A DNA stretch of 64,000 bases, taken from NCBI GenBank assembly GCA_021521415.1, contig JAIQDT010000172.1:558001-622000 (forward strand), in the 5' to 3' direction. Source of the DNA: Bidens hawaiensis. Lineage: Eukaryota > Streptophyta > Magnoliopsida > Asterales > Asteraceae. A model generated the notes under the pieces. The model was not told the DNA's origin. It was given only the letters and a program-made list of their open reading frames with translations, and searched no databases. A program made the position numbers and the translations under genes. This document shows, in pieces, positions 42,912 through 56,900 of the stretch; position 1 is the first letter of the stretch; every line of letters starts with the position of its first letter.

Positions 42912-43486
42912 TATTGTTGGAGTTGAGTAAAATGTGTTAAGATCATCTGGAGTTATAAGTTTAGAAAGACAGCATGTTTGAAATTGAAAAAAATTGTTAT
43001 AAAATGCCTATCACTTTATTGGTATTACACTTTCTTTGCCGATATTACTAAATATGTAATTGCCATACTTATAAGTTTATAACATAAGACATAAATTAGA
43101 AAAAAATACATGAATTAAGCCACACAAATTTATTTTTTATTAGTTATGGATGGTTAATAATTAATATCATTAAACCCAAAATTTGAATATTTTGGTAATT
43201 TTTTTACCAATAGAAACTATTGTAGTTGTTAGTTCCGTAGAAAGATATGTTGAGACTAAACGCATCATCCCCTCCTCTACTTGTCATATCCCTTCCTCTA
43301 GACGTTTTATTCTTTTAACAATTTATTTGACATATTACTCTCATATAACATTTTTTTTACATTTTACATTTTTCTTTTAAAATATCAAACCAAAAACTAT
43401 AAAGTTTTTATTTTTATATTTATTGTATGTCACTCTTTTGTGCTTATTTTTCTTGACCATAATAATATTTTATTATTTTCAGTGTC

Positions 43487-43521
<35 letters not shown>
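42912..43521. other. AT-rich spacer, no gene seen
   Basis: No coding frame or known element. It ends in an (AT)n tract (about 43493-43520) at the fold-back element. Confidence 0.5.
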
Positions 43522-43524
<3 letters not shown>

Positions 43525-44040
43525 AAGGATCCTAAAAGAACTCTTTGTAAATTAAGAACTTTGAGAACCATTTTGGACCACTAAAAGCACATTGAAAAAA
43601 ATATTTAAAAAAATCATAAAACAAAAATAATAAAAATTTTAAAAAAGTAAAAAAACCAAAATTCTTATATTTCAATCCGGTTTCATTAAAAATGAAAAAA
43701 AATAAAAAAACGTCGTATTATACACATATGTATAATTGTATATAATCTTTAGTTACGTAATATACACATATGTACAGTATCATTTATCTTAAATTATACA
43801 CATGTGTACAAAAAAACATGTAAATGTACATATATGTATATATTATACATATGTGAATATAATTTAGCTAAACCGAGTTTTTTTATGAAACCGGGATGAT
43901 AAAATAAGAATTTTGGTTTTTTTACTTTTTTGATTTTTGCGTTTTTTTTATTTTTTGATTTTTTTTATTTTTGGGTTTTTTGTGGTTCAAAATGGTTCTC
44001 ACAGTTATCAATTTGAAAAAAGTTCTCTCATGATCCTGCT

Positions 44041-44042
<2 letters not shown>
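43522..44042. mobile_element. Long fold-back MITE (about 520 bp)
   Basis: Almost the whole element is one imperfect inverted repeat. The left arm (ATAAGGATCCTAAAAGAACT...GAGAACCATTTTGGACCAC) matches the right arm read on the minus strand (AGCAGGATCATGAGAGAACT...GAGAACCATTTTGAACCAC). A second inner pair (AACCAAAATTCTTAT...CCGGTTTCAT) matches too. The centre holds ACATATGT-type words. It is flanked by (TA)n on both sides, so the target duplication cannot be defined. It has no coding capacity. Confidence 0.7.
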
Positions 44043-44085
<43 letters not shown>

Positions 44086-44437
44086 GTTTGGTCATATTCA
44101 TGTATATTAAAAAGCTACATTAGAAAACTTTCATAATATGAATTTGTTTTAAAAATATATAAACTATATCTAAAAACTATTAAAAACACAACTACCTCGA
44201 TGTGACATGAGCATGAAGACAGTTCAAGAATTGATTTTCTTTTTATGAAGAAATAAAACAATTATAGAAAAAAACACATTTTTAAATAATAAAAAATGTT
44301 TATTATAAATAAGAAAAAGTGATATTTTGTTATTTATAAAAATCATTACTAAATATTAAAAAATAATAATAAAAAAACAAAATGACAAAAAAACAAAAAA
44401 AGTTTGAATTGTAATAATGAATACTTGAGAGTTATAT
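44043..44437. other. AT-rich spacer with (AT)n tract, no gene seen
   Basis: Starts with an (AT)n run to about 44075; the rest is A/T-rich without recognisable features. Confidence 0.5.
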
Positions 44438-44440
44438 TTA

Positions 44441-44671
44441 CGGCATGTTTGGGATTGCTTCTTTAAAAGACTTTTTGCTCTTTGGAGAAGCAAAATGTCT
44501 AAAATGCCCATCTAAAAGCACATAAAAGTACCAAGCTTTTAGGTGCTTTTGGAGTGTCATTTTGAACATTTTACCATTTGGTGCTTTTAAGTGTTTTTGG
44601 AGGGGCATTTTGGACATTTTGCCTCTCCAAAAAGCAAAAAGCATTTTAAAGAAGCAATCCCAAACACCCCC
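44441..44671. mobile_element. Tourist-like (PIF/Harbinger) MITE, 231 bp
   Basis: The terminal inverted repeats read GCATGTTTGGGATTGCTTCT at the left (from 44443) and GGGTGTTTGGGATTGCTTCT at the right end on the minus strand. The 3-bp duplication TTA is on both sides (44438-44440 and 44672-44674). A TTA/TAA duplication with GGGxxTGTTTGG ends is typical of Tourist elements. The interior continues as a hairpin. Confidence 0.8.
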
Positions 44672-44771
44672 TTAGTAAAAATGAAGGGGGTAAGGTATAT
44701 TTAGCAGCACCCTTTGCAAGATAAAGAACATAATTCATGTAATAAGATAATGAATGAGTTTTATTTTTGTA

Positions 44772-44802
44772 AACCCGTGTGATACACGGGTTCCTAACCT
44801 AG
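44772..44802 (+). mobile_element. Helitron 3' end
   Basis: A perfect 9-bp hairpin (AACCCGTGT-GAT-ACACGGGTT, 44772-44792) is followed after six bases by CTAG at 44799-44802 and T. The hairpin core matches the 3' end of the Helitron at 5372-9397 (CCCGTGT), so they may be one family. I could not find a 5' end; later insertions may separate it. Confidence 0.6.
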
Positions 44803-45342
44803 TGTATTATATAAGCAAATGTATAAGTGCGTTCAACGACGAGAAAATATCAATAATATAGGGTTTTAAATAAGGTTTATTATTAAGATATATACATTTA
44901 CAATTAACAAGATTTATTTGTCAAGAAACGTAACTCTAAGACGGTTTGATAAAATAGTGTTTGTTTTATATTTAATAATAATTATAACTATTATATAAAC
45001 CTTTAATATCCTTTTTAAAAAAAAAATAAAAACCCCTGGCCGGTTCAACAAGTTAACCACACACACCCCAGCCACTGGGCTGGCGTGTACAGTTGGTTTA
45101 AGGATCGGAAAAGTTTGTTAAATACAGCAGTCCAAAATAACCCCCAAATCCTAAGAACCCTAATTCATGAATCGCTCAACTGTTGTATTTTAGTTTAATT
45201 GATCATAGGGCTAATGCAATAGAGACTAAAACGAACTGGTATCATTAATTGATTACCTTCTAGTGTTACGGATTGAACGCAAACAAGGACTCAACCCGTC
45301 GGTCCTGGTCGCGATTTAGGACATCACCCGTAGGCCCCGATA
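44803..45342. other. Spacer, no gene seen
   Basis: No convincing coding frame. It ends with the ACACA target duplication (45343-45347). Confidence 0.5.
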
Positions 45343-45347
45343 ACACA

Positions 45348-47942
45348 TGTGACATTCGTCAAATTCAGGCCTCGATTTGTTTTCGTGTTGTAAACTTTTA
45401 TTATGTAAACCCGACTCAACATTTTTGTTTCCTTCTTTAAGTATTATATAATATTATTATATACCTCGATCATCAATAAATCGATGTTTTGTCATATTAT
45501 AGTGTCGTTAAGAAAAACTTAAGGAGTTCAAACTAATTTTCGTAAAGTTGTTATAAGCTTTTAGAACCTTTAAACTTATTTTAAACGTTGTCTGAAACTT
45601 GGAGGGCCTTTTATGTAAATATGTAATACATATATATACCACTTAAACCCTAACCTTAAACATAAACCACCAGCCACCCATCTTCTTCCTCTTTTTTTCC
45701 GGTCGCCGCCTCCGGCCACCACCTCCGACGCAGCACCACCACTTCCCTCATTCTCTTCTGTTTTTCCGGCGACGCCACCACCATCTCGGCCGTATTCCTC
45801 TCCTTTCCCCGCTTCTTCCGGCGAACCTCTCCTCCACAGCCACAAACAGACCGCCAGACGTTTTTCCGGCGAGTCCCGTTTTTCCGGTGGCCCTCGCTGC
45901 TTCGTCCCTCTCTCTTCTCTCTCTCTGTCGATCTCTCTTTTCGTCTTTCTATCTCTCTGTCTCTCTCTCTCCTTGTCTCTATTTCCGTCTCTCTATCTCT
46001 CGGCTTTTCTCTCTCTCTCTATGGCAGCAACAAGGGGTCTCCGACGACCCTGCTCGGCTCCGACATTTTTTCTCGGCCAAACATCTTTTATAGGTAACGA
46101 GATTTAAAGTTCTATTTATCTTGGTATCTAACTCATAACCGGTAACCGAACTCGATAATCATAACCGCTTGTAATGACAATAGATCTTGGTATAAGGTTT
46201 GGATATTTGTTTTGGGGAAAATGTTAGTTTTGGATTAATGGTTTTTAAATCTCCATTTTGGGTTTTCCTAGCAAATAGTTGGTTAGTGAAATTGGTTGTG
46301 GTTGTGTCTTGGGTTTGGGAGGTCACAAGTTCGATTTTCACCGTGACCAACTTCGGTTTGTTTTTGTTAACAAGTTATTCAAGTTAATATTACTATTTTT
46401 ACTAACACCATGTTTATTATCTAGATTATATTATTATTATTATTATTAACAAGATAATTTTTATAATAATTATTATTATTATATTTATTATTGTTATTAT
46501 TATCTTTTAGCAAAATAATTATTATTATCATTATTTATCATAATAATAGATTATTATTATTATGATTATTATTATCATTATTATTATATTTATCAACAAC
46601 ACTTTAGTTATTACCAAGATTTTTATTCTTTAACTATTATTATTAGTATTATTAATAATAATTATTGTTATAATATTATACTATATTAGTATTGTTAAAA
46701 ATAGTTATTGTTATTTTTATTATCTTATATATCCATGTGTGTGTGTGTATATATATATATATATGTAACATAATTTTAAAGCCATTATCATCTTTACTAT
46801 CTATATCATTAATAATATTATTATAAGCTTTATTATCAATTCATTTTTATGAAAACCGAACTCTTGATTTAAAACCCGTCTTGTTTCTATTTAATATTGG
46901 CTTAGTTATTTAAAAGCCCCAATAAAATAATAATATTTTATTTTAAATTATAAATTAAGTACGAGTCCCTAATCTTGAACAAATTAACCGGTAATCCGAT
47001 TAACAACCGAACCTTCTTGTTCAATGTTTCAACTGTAATTCCAACTAAAGTTCAAGTTCATTAATATATTTTATTTATTCGTTTTTAATTAGCTTTCAAG
47101 TCGGATTCGTTCGTTTCGTTCACAAGCTTTCTATATTGCGTTCATTTATTATTTTCCGATTCGTCAATCGAGGTGAGTACTTTCATACCCCTTTTTCCAT
47201 CTTTCGTTTTGGGGTGACATTTCGTACTTATCAAACTAAATGCTTTATTTACTTGAATCTTAAACCCACAAACGTGATTGTATACTTTACTTAAATAATT
47301 GCTCGATTTGGTGTTCTATGCTTACATGCTTATACGCTTATGTATTTACCGCTTTGGAAGGTTGATTCATAAATCCGTGAACTATCTGGTATTCTCTTAT
47401 AGCACGGTGTCGTTAACGTAATGCAATTAACGATATTCTATTAAATCCTAGACTACTTGGCAACCCCTTGTAGCTAGGTGGTGCTAATGTGTTTAGCAAT
47501 GGTCAACAAAATCATATACTACTTGGCAACCCCTTGTAGCTAGGTGGCGCTAACGTAATTCTATTAGCGACTGTCAATTCATACAAGTTGTTGCTTTTAT
47601 TTATCGTTTCCTATACAAATTTTGTGGTTTTTTATTACTATATACTTATATGCTCAAACATATGAATTGCTCACCAACCTTTGTGTTGACAAACTTTATT
47701 TTATGAAATGTTACAGGTTTGACTTTTGTTGACTCGAGGACTTGACGAAAAACATTACCAAGACCACTAGGATATTAGTAAAACAAACAATATAAATGTT
47801 AATTGTATTCAATTTGTTTGTGTGAACGAGATGTTTGATTATTTATTTATGAAATAAATGAGTTTATTAAATATTGTCACTTTAAATAGTGTCTTGTGTA
47901 TTTGTCCAATCACGTTGCACCCCGGCATGTTCCGCCGTCTTT
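45348..47942 (+). repeat. 5' LTR of the LARD-like element, 3' edge damaged
   Basis: It matches 59693-62280 along its length. Homology stops at about 47942 (CCGCCGTCTTT); the last bases of the LTR (GGGGCATGACA in the 3' copy) and any primer site are missing. It has a TATA-like run at 45631-45638, then AAACCCTAA, a C/T-rich leader with (CT)n around 45900-46020, and ATT-repeat blocks at 46430-46700. Confidence 0.85.
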
Positions 47943-48547
47943 ACTTTAGGGTCCTTATATGTGTTGCCTATACGTGTTTACCCTACTTGATTGTTCAATA
48001 CACTTGTTTATTTATATACTTATTTATTTTATCAAATCATAAATATACACATACACACACTTTCATAGTACTCCAAGGTATCCTTACCTTAAAACGCAAA
48101 AACATTAGTTTTTTATTCTATTTTATAGATCACGAGCTTAACTTGGATCCCGTTGTTTCAATTAGTAAAACAAACAATATAAATGTTACTTGTATTCAAT
48201 TTTTTTGTGTGAACGAGATGTTTGAATATTTATTTATGAAATAAATGAGTTTATTAAATATTGTCACTTTAAATAGTGTCTTGTGTATTTGTCCAATCAC
48301 GTTGCACCCCGGCATGTTCCGCCATCTTTACTTTAGGGTCCTTATACGTGTTGCCTATACGTGTTTACCCTACTTGATTGTTCAATACACTTGTTTATTT
48401 ATATACTTATTTATTTTATCAAATCATAAATATACACATACACACACTTTCATAGTACTCCAAGGTATCCTTACCTTAAAACGCAAAAACATTAGTTTTT
48501 TATTCTGTTTTATGGATCACGAGCTTAACTTGGATCCCGTTGTTTCA
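47774..48547 (+). repeat. 387-bp tandem duplication across the damaged LTR end
   Basis: 47774-48160 and 48161-48547 are near-identical. The unit begins inside the LTR and extends about 215 bp beyond its lost end. As 387 is divisible by three, chance open frames repeat in both copies. Confidence 0.9.
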
Positions 48548-49911
48548 AATCTCCTTAAAGATTGTCTCATATGAGATAACCACTTTAAGTAGTCGAATGC
48601 GAGCGTTTCGTTCGCCATCCTAATTTTCGGTGTTGAAACAATAGGACTGTGGTGGTTCGTGGACTAGTGTTTTGACATGACGTTGTACTCCGATCTATTA
48701 TTTTTGTTACAATCGTTATTTGAGTCGAAAACATTAAAAAGATGCGGTGGTACGTACACATGTTTAAACCCCAACATGGTAGTTTTGTAAAAAGGTTTTT
48801 AGTGTCAGAATATCAAGTCATGGTGGTTTATGCGCGACTTTTCCACCTTTAAATCTAAAAACATTATTATTATGTTTCAAGAATTTAAACCATTTTTCCT
48901 TTGTTATGTTATAAATTCTTAACACGAGTCTTCATTTATAAATGTTATATTTTTTATTGTTAATAATTCTTGTATATCTCGATTTTATATGGTAAAGTTT
49001 TACAACAATTTCCTCATTTTGATTTCACAAGGATTTTTATTGCAAATTTCGTTCATTAAAATCACTTTGTTATAAAAATAAATAAATAAATATATGTATA
49101 TATAGAGTTTGATCTATTCATAATGATTTTTAATATGCCACTTATTTTCATTAAGACGATTTACAAACAAAAATCTTATTATATAAATTTCATCATATTA
49201 AGAAGGTTTTATGATAAATTTCATCTCAAATTTTCAAGTAAATTTCCTATTGTATAAACTTTAAATTGTCTTTAAAGCCCTTGTACAAAATTTTATAAAA
49301 TTTTATTTTTATAACTATTCCGTTTATTTTGGACGATCACATCAAAATTTTAATTATTTAAACTTCTCACGACATTTTTAATTATTCTACATTATATAAT
49401 ACACGTGGTAAAAATTTTCGCTACCCAAATTTATTTTCATAACAACTTTCATCATGCAATCTTTGGTTCGTTATAAATTTTCGCAAATAAAAATATATAT
49501 CATACGATATTTTTTTCGCGTTTTAAAATTTTATAACAGTTTTGCCATAATTTTTCAAGAAAGTCACAAACTTATGGTATGTAATCTTTTTGAAACTCTC
49601 ATGCAAAACTTTATAGAAATTTTACTTTAAAGACCAAAAATCGTTTACTCGTGATTTCTCGATTTACAATGTCGGTCATTCTAACTTACCATGATATTTT
49701 CGTTACACGATATTCAATAATGAACTTGGTAAAAAAAAATTTCCTTTTCGCAACTTTATATTCCCAAAACGACACTCATCATTCAATGTTTGATACCTTA
49801 TCACAAATTTTGACATTCAATTTACGTATTTTAAATTTCATAAGCAAAAAAAAAATTTATTGTAATCTTTATAAAAAAGAATTGTGTGATTCACACGCTC
49901 GGATCACAAAA

Positions 49912-49973
<62 letters not shown>

Positions 49974-50819
49974 CATGTTATTTTTATTATCAAAATTTTC
50001 ATGGATGCTTCAAACATTATTTACAAATTATGATATTTTCAATTTAATACCTATTATTAGTTAAAAAAAAATTCTCCCTAGACGCAACCAAGTTTCCAAA
50101 CACCCGTATTCCCTCTCAAACTACCGCCTCAAAAAAAAATCAAACCATCCTTCCACTACAAAAGCTTTCCCACGTACTCAAGTCTTTCCTCAATATGAAC
50201 AAAATCCTAAACATCCAAAAGTATACCCTCACCAACTCAGGCCCCATGCAAAATCCAAGATGTACAACATTAACCCAACAAAAAGCCTTAAAACCAACAC
50301 ACGGCACGAAAACCTATCTAACTCACTATCCTAATACTACAAAGACACCGACAAACACACTCATGAATGCTTTGAACATATACAAACCAAAGTTTACTCA
50401 ACTAAGACTCAAAACCCTTCGACCCATACTATGTCATGTCACAAACCATGTCGCCACACCGTTCCCATCCAACCATAGAGTTTGATATCAAAAGTAACAA
50501 CCCCAAACACTCCTTACAAAATACATGAATAAACCGAATCTCAACCCAAACTAGTCAAGATCGCATTATCCAACCCATCAACTTAACCCTAGCTCAAATA
50601 AGCAAAACCTCATCTAAATAACCCAACCATTACTCACACAAATCATTTAAGCCTAAACCACTCAATGACCTAAACTCAACAAACCTCGTAAATCCAACTC
50701 AAGAAAACCCAACTATGCAAGCCAACCGAAACATACTCACTCTCCACCAAATTTCCAAACCATTCACCATTCGAAGCCTAAAATCTCTCCATACACACGC
50801 AAGCTTCGTTTTACCCTTG

Positions 50820-50882
<63 letters not shown>

Positions 50883-50904
50883 CCTACATACAACTAGTGT
50901 ATTT
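48548..50904 (+). other. Internal region of the LARD-like element, left part
   Basis: AT-rich and non-coding. Two long (AT)n tracts (about 49918-49970 and 50823-50877) bracket a block (about 50070-50815) that is very poor in G and rich in A and C on the plus strand. Its 96-codon frame at 50195-50485 has no recognised product and is probably a by-product of the bias. Confidence 0.7.
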
Positions 50905-50909
50905 ATAAC

Positions 50910-53900
50910 TGTAACACCCCGTAACCGCAGCGGAAACGTAAACGTGATGCAACAGACACATCTGATATCAACAGCATTGCTTATAAAGAAAACACCACTA
51001 CATTAATTTACATCATATTACATTGTTCCGAGTTTAGTTACCGTCTAGGCGATAGCACATAAGTTTTACCAATATTACATTAACATAATTAATACAAAAT
51101 GATCACTAAGCTTCCACAAAAACACGCATCATCAAGCAGATAGCACTTATTCCAGTTTGGGAGTACCTAGAAAGCATGGAAAGAAAACGGGTCAACTACG
51201 AATAGTTGGTGAGTTTCACTGATTTAAATAAACATTGACAATTCATTATAACAAATCATATATTAGCGATGTAATTATGCTGAGTCCACAAGTGAAACAT
51301 CTGACTATCACACACAACCCCGTGACATACTCCGCCCACGAACCTGCCCCAAACCGCTATGCCTAACATTGCATAGCAAAATAAATATAACACCCAATAT
51401 AGACATGTGCAACTGGCTGGGAAACATCAGCAATTCCATGCCGGGCCAGTTGGGTTTGTCAGACCAATAGTACTATCCACACTCTACCGGCTTTCAGTTA
51501 ATCACTCGTGTTGCGGGGCCTTACAATTTTAGTAACTCAGACAATTACCATCTTAGTACATTTCCGTACGATTCCCGTACAATAAAACATATATAAATAC
51601 ACGCAAATCCATGCGTTCAGTATGTACTTAAACATTTTAGTAACAACATGCTTTCCGCCCCGGGAAAATATTTAAAAACAATTCAGGAAAAAGGGCTCGT
51701 GAAACTCACCTTATCGTAACAAGCAGTAACACAGTATGTGAGCTATTAATCCGGATCTGTAATACGATCCCTAAATTCGTTACTATACAATCACTATTAA
51801 TATAACTTTAACCCAGAAATACTTCTCCGGACTCAGATTGTGATTCGTTTAGAGTTTAACAGTCAAAATTACTATTAATTTGTTTTCCCCGTTTTGCGTG
51901 CCTAGCACGGTTATCTGTTTTACGTTTCAAAAATGAGTTTGGTCACACACGACCCGAAAATAGTGGTTGACTGATATTTTATTTAAAGCTGTGAAATTAG
52001 AGCTCGGTTTAGGCGCCCCGATTGGCCGTGGGACCCGTTTCCGTCTTTAGCGCACCGGAAACTGTTAAATCGGGTAAAAATTACTCAAATCATCCGAATT
52101 ATTTTCGGATGATTTATTTATACTTGTTTAGCTTAGTTATATGAAAATAGTCCATTTTTAGGGTTTTTATACTCCAGTCAGCTCGCTTATGCGAACTTTA
52201 CCGGTTTACGCGTTTTAAGCATTAAAAGTTTGTTTTTATCTTCTTTTTAGCACAAATAATTATCCGTTTAGACTCGGATCTTGAAATTTTGCACAAATCA
52301 CTTTTTGACAGTGGAGAATTTTATAAAAATATTTCCAGAATTAATTTTTATATTTAACATTTATTTATCTATTTTTAAACACCATTTAAACACTAAATAT
52401 GTCGTAAATACCAAACGATATTAGAAAAATCCCAAATTTTTCCTGGATGACCCCTGCCATCCCCATAATCCCCTGTAATTTTTCCAGAACAAAATCTTCT
52501 TTTACATGCCATTTTCACTAAAACCAAGCTAGAAAACCCTAGAACTCGTTTAACCGAAAAGCCTACTTAGACTTCTCCAACTGACCTAAAATTTTGTGTG
52601 TGAATTTTAAATGTTATAAAAAGCTTATCTGGAATTTTCCAGAATTTTTCATGATATTTAAATATTTTTCACCATTTTTGGCCAAAACCGAGCACTAAAT
52701 TCACCAAATATTCATCATTTATCCAAAAATTACCAAAAATTCACAGAACTCATATTTTCATATATCTAACACCTCTGTAAAATTTCATAACCTAAGTCTA
52801 CACGTATCACAATCTGTCCAAAAATACAAACATCACACAAAACCGAACTACCTTGTGTTTCTAGCTTCAAATCGCAAGAATCTCGCTTTCTAGCATTTGC
52901 TAGCAACTAGATACAACACCTACAAGCACAATAACACCACACCAAGCAAGTTACACCCACAATCAAGCCATTTCTTTCATTGTTTCGGTTATGCTTTAAA
53001 AACAAAGATTTAACCGTAAAAATTCGTTTTTGGTTCGTTTAACTCCTTTCTTGGACCAAGATCCCTTGTATAACCCGTATACATCACTTGATCATGCAAG
53101 AATCGGTTCCATCTCGGGTTTTCACCCTTTTTCACTTGGAAACCTCATTTTCTTGTAAGAAAACTCAAGAAACAAAGATAAACACGTACATAACACGATC
53201 TTTACCTCGGTTTTTCTTGTTAAAAAGTCTCGGTTTTTGATCAAGGAGTTGAGAGGATTCAAGATGGTTGAAGTTTTGTGAAAGAAAAAAAATAAAAGGA
53301 TAAGGGGTTAAACCCCCCCATCCGATCGAAACATATGGTTGGGTGGGGTGGGACCCACAACTCTAATTCTATCCACACATTTGGATTCTCGTAATCCGGA
53401 TAATGTTTTGGATAATCTGGTTCAGTTCGTTTTTCGGTTAAACGTTTAATTCGGCTTAAAACGAGGCTAAAACGGTCGTTTTTCGGCTTAAAAATGAAAT
53501 TTATATAAAACCAATTTAAAAGCTTTAAAAACCTAAACCATGACTTTCATTAACTTAAAACATCATATTATTAATAATTGCGCATCTTTTTCGGCTTGAT
53601 CGATTGTCTCTTGCTCGGTTTGGTATTAACGGTTTCGTTTAATGTACTGACGTACCATTAAAACGAAAATTCTTTTCTGTGCTTTAATTCACATATCCCG
53701 AAGCTTTAATACTTCGTAAACATCACTAAATATCATATATCTCGTCTATAATGTATCCTCGATTCGTTCGAGCTTCAATAACCGTTATTCGGTTAATCGT
53801 ATTTCCAATACGATTAACTGTATAATCGAGTATAATCCGTAATGTGAATCATACATACTCGTATAAACGCATTGTAATTCATATATTCGTTATTAAATAA

Positions 53901-53955
53901 CACATAAATAGTATATACCGGCTAGGGTATACCTGAATTTGCCGTAATCGTTACA
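50910..53955 (-). repeat. 3' LTR of the nested gypsy copy (3046 bp)
   Basis: On the plus strand it starts TGTAACACCCCG and ends TCGTTACA. Most of it aligns with the LTRs at 10835 and 19950, but the part holding the 39-bp array there is replaced here (about 51290-51520) by unrelated sequence. The polypurine tract is at 53956-53967 and the pre-tract hairpin at about 53971-53992. Confidence 0.9.
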
Positions 53956-53991
53956 TTCTCCCCCCGTAAAAGAAATTTCGTCCTCGAAATT

Positions 53992-56900
53992 TTACGCATC
54001 GACTACTTCCTTTTGAGGAAATAGATAGGGGTATTTCTTCCGGAATTCGTCCTTTCGTTCCCATGTATATTCTGGGCCTCGATGCGAATTCCATCTAACT
54101 TTGACCAACGAAATCTTGTTGTGTCTAAGTTGCTTGATTTTCCCGTCTACTATTTCTATGGGTTCCTCTACGAAATTGAGCTTATCATTTATTTGGACAC
54201 CCTCTAAAGGTAACACCGATGTCTCATCCGCCAGACATCTTTTCAAATTCGATACGTGAAACACGTTGTGAACTGCACTCAGTTCATCGGGTAGTTCTAA
54301 TCGGTATGCTACGGGACCGATTTTTGCAGTAATATTGAATGGTCCAATATATCTCGGGGCTAACTTCCCCACCTTTCCAAATCTGACTACACCCTTCCAA
54401 GGTGATACTTTCAAATAAACCTTATCACCTTTCTCAAACGACAACGGTTTTCTACGGGTATCGGCATAACTCTTCTGCCGATCCCGTGCGGCCTTCAGAT
54501 TGTTCCTAATTTCAAGGACTTTGCTGGTCGTTTCCTGGACCAGGTTGATCTAATAACCTGAGTGTCGCCCACTTCAGTCCAACAGAGTGGTGATCGGCAC
54601 ATCCGACCATACAATGCTTCGTAAGGCGCTGCCTTTATACTGCTATGGTAACTGTTATTATAAGAAAATTCAACAAGTGGGAGATGTTGATCCCAATTTC
54701 CCTTAAAATCCAGTACGCATGCACGAAGCAAATCCTCCAGGGTTTGGATGGTCCTCTCAGACTGACCATCGGTCTGAGGGTGGTAAGCTGTGCTTAGATC
54801 AATGCGCGTTCCCAGCGCTTCTTGGACAGCTTGCCAAAGATTGGAGGTGAAATGGCTATCCCGATCGGAGATGATCGAGATGGGTATACCATGACGAGAC
54901 ACAATTTCATTTATATAAATCTGCGCAAGTCTCTCAGTGTTATAATTATTCCTAATCGGAATAAAATGTGCCAATTTGGTTAATCGATCCACGATTACCC
55001 AAATTGCATCATGTCCTCGGGACGTCTTGGGGAGATGTGTCACAAAATCCATCGTGATCTGCTCCCACTTCCATTCAGGAATTTCCGGTTGTTGTAACAT
55101 TCCCGAGGGCTTCTGGTGCTCCGCCTTAACCCTCGCACAAGTCGTACACTTACCGACGTACGTGGCTATATCCTTTTTCATACCCGGCCACCAGTAGTAT
55201 TCCTTCACATCCTTGTACATCTTATCCGATCCTGGATGTATGGAATATTTCGATCTATGCGCTTCGTCCATGATTAATTCACGAAGGTCATGGAGGGTCG
55301 GGACCCAAACCCGGTTTTTGAAATAGAGAATTTCGTCCTTGCGCTGTTCGAAATTCTTCTCATTGCCGTAATGTCCCTCTTTTTCCATTTGTTCCTCTTT
55401 CAACGCCTCACGTTGAGCGACTCGAATCAGGTCCGAAAGGTTCGACTGGACTATCATTCCCAGCGCTCGCACACGCAATGGCTTAACTCGATCCTTCCTA
55501 CTCAAGGCATCGGCTACGACGTTAGCCTTGCCGGGGTGATAACGGATGTCACAGTCATAGTCGCTCAACAACTCGACCCATCTTCGTTGTCTCATATTCA
55601 GTTCTTTCTGATCGAATATGTGTTGCAAACTTTTATGATCGGTGAAGATGGTGCACTTCGTACCGTAGAGATAATGTCTCCAGATTTTAAGTGCGAAGAT
55701 AACCGCTCCCAGTTCTAAGTCATGAGTAGTGTAATTCTTCTCATGTACTTTTAACTGTCGGGAAGCATAGGCTATAACCTTATTATTCTGCATCAACACG
55801 CATCCTAATCCTCTACGCGATGCGTCACAATACACGACAAAACCATCGTCTCCATCGGGGAGACTTAAAATCGGCGCTTGACACAATTTTTGCTTTAACG
55901 TTTGAAACGCCGTCTCCTGCTCTTCTCCCCAATCATACTTTCGATCCTTTTGAGTCAGGAGAGTTAAAGGTTGGGCGACGCTGGAAAAGTTCTCTATGAA
56001 TCGACGATAATATCCAGCTAAGCCTTAGAATTGGCGGATTTCCTTTGGCGTTTTAGGCGCTTGCCAATTCTTAATTGCCTCAATCTTACTCGGATCAACG
56101 TGTATTCCTTGATGGTTTACAACGTGACCGAGGAATTGCACTTCTTGTAACCAGAAGTTACACTTGGAGAATTTTGCGTACAACTTCTCCTGATTCAGAA
56201 GCTCTAAGATTATTCTTAAGTGTTGCTCGTGCTCTTCTTTACTTTTCGAGAAAATCAGAATATCGTCAATAAACACGATGACGAATTTGTCGAGGTAGGG
56301 TTTACAGACTCGATTCATGAGGTCCATGAACACTACCGGCGCATTTGTTAGCCCGAAAGGCATAACTAAGAACTCATAATGGCCGTAGCGAGTCCGGAAT
56401 GCGGTTTTTGGGATATCTTCTTCCTGAATTCTAACCTGATGGTATCCCGATCTAAGATCGATTTTTGAGAAATAGCTCGCACCTTGCAGCTGGTCAAACA
56501 GATCATCAATTCGGGGAAGAGGGTACCTATTTTTGATTGTTAACTTGTTCAACTCCCTGTAATCAATGCACATTCTAAGGCTCCCGTCCTTCTTTTTCAC
56601 GAATAATACAGGCGCACCCCATGGGGAATGACTAGGACGTATAAATCCTTTATCCAACAATTCTTGCAACTGATTGGATAATTCTTGCATCTCGGACGGT
56701 GCAAGTCGGTAGGGTGCTTTAGCAACAGAGCCAGCTTGAGGTAATAAATTGATTCTGAATTCGACATGTCGGGTTGGCGGTAATCCAGGAAGTTCTTCTG
56801 GGAAAACTTGCGGAAACTCGCGTACCACCGGGATATCATCCATCCGTTTCTCATCAGAGTCTGTGGCCGTCAAGCTTGCTAGATACGCCACGCATCCCTG

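Noticed and set aside
45015..45110. Possible second tRNA-like SINE head
   Set aside because: A and B box matches are too weak and the fold is not convincing.
45887..46093. Leu/Ser-rich frame in the LARD LTR, repeated near 60230
   Set aside because: It is a translation of the (CT)n-rich leader and would be open in any such repeat; the two copies reflect LTR identity.
47858..48574. Pair of similar 110-128 codon ORFs
   Set aside because: Product of a 387-bp tandem duplication, a multiple of three, in non-coding LTR sequence.
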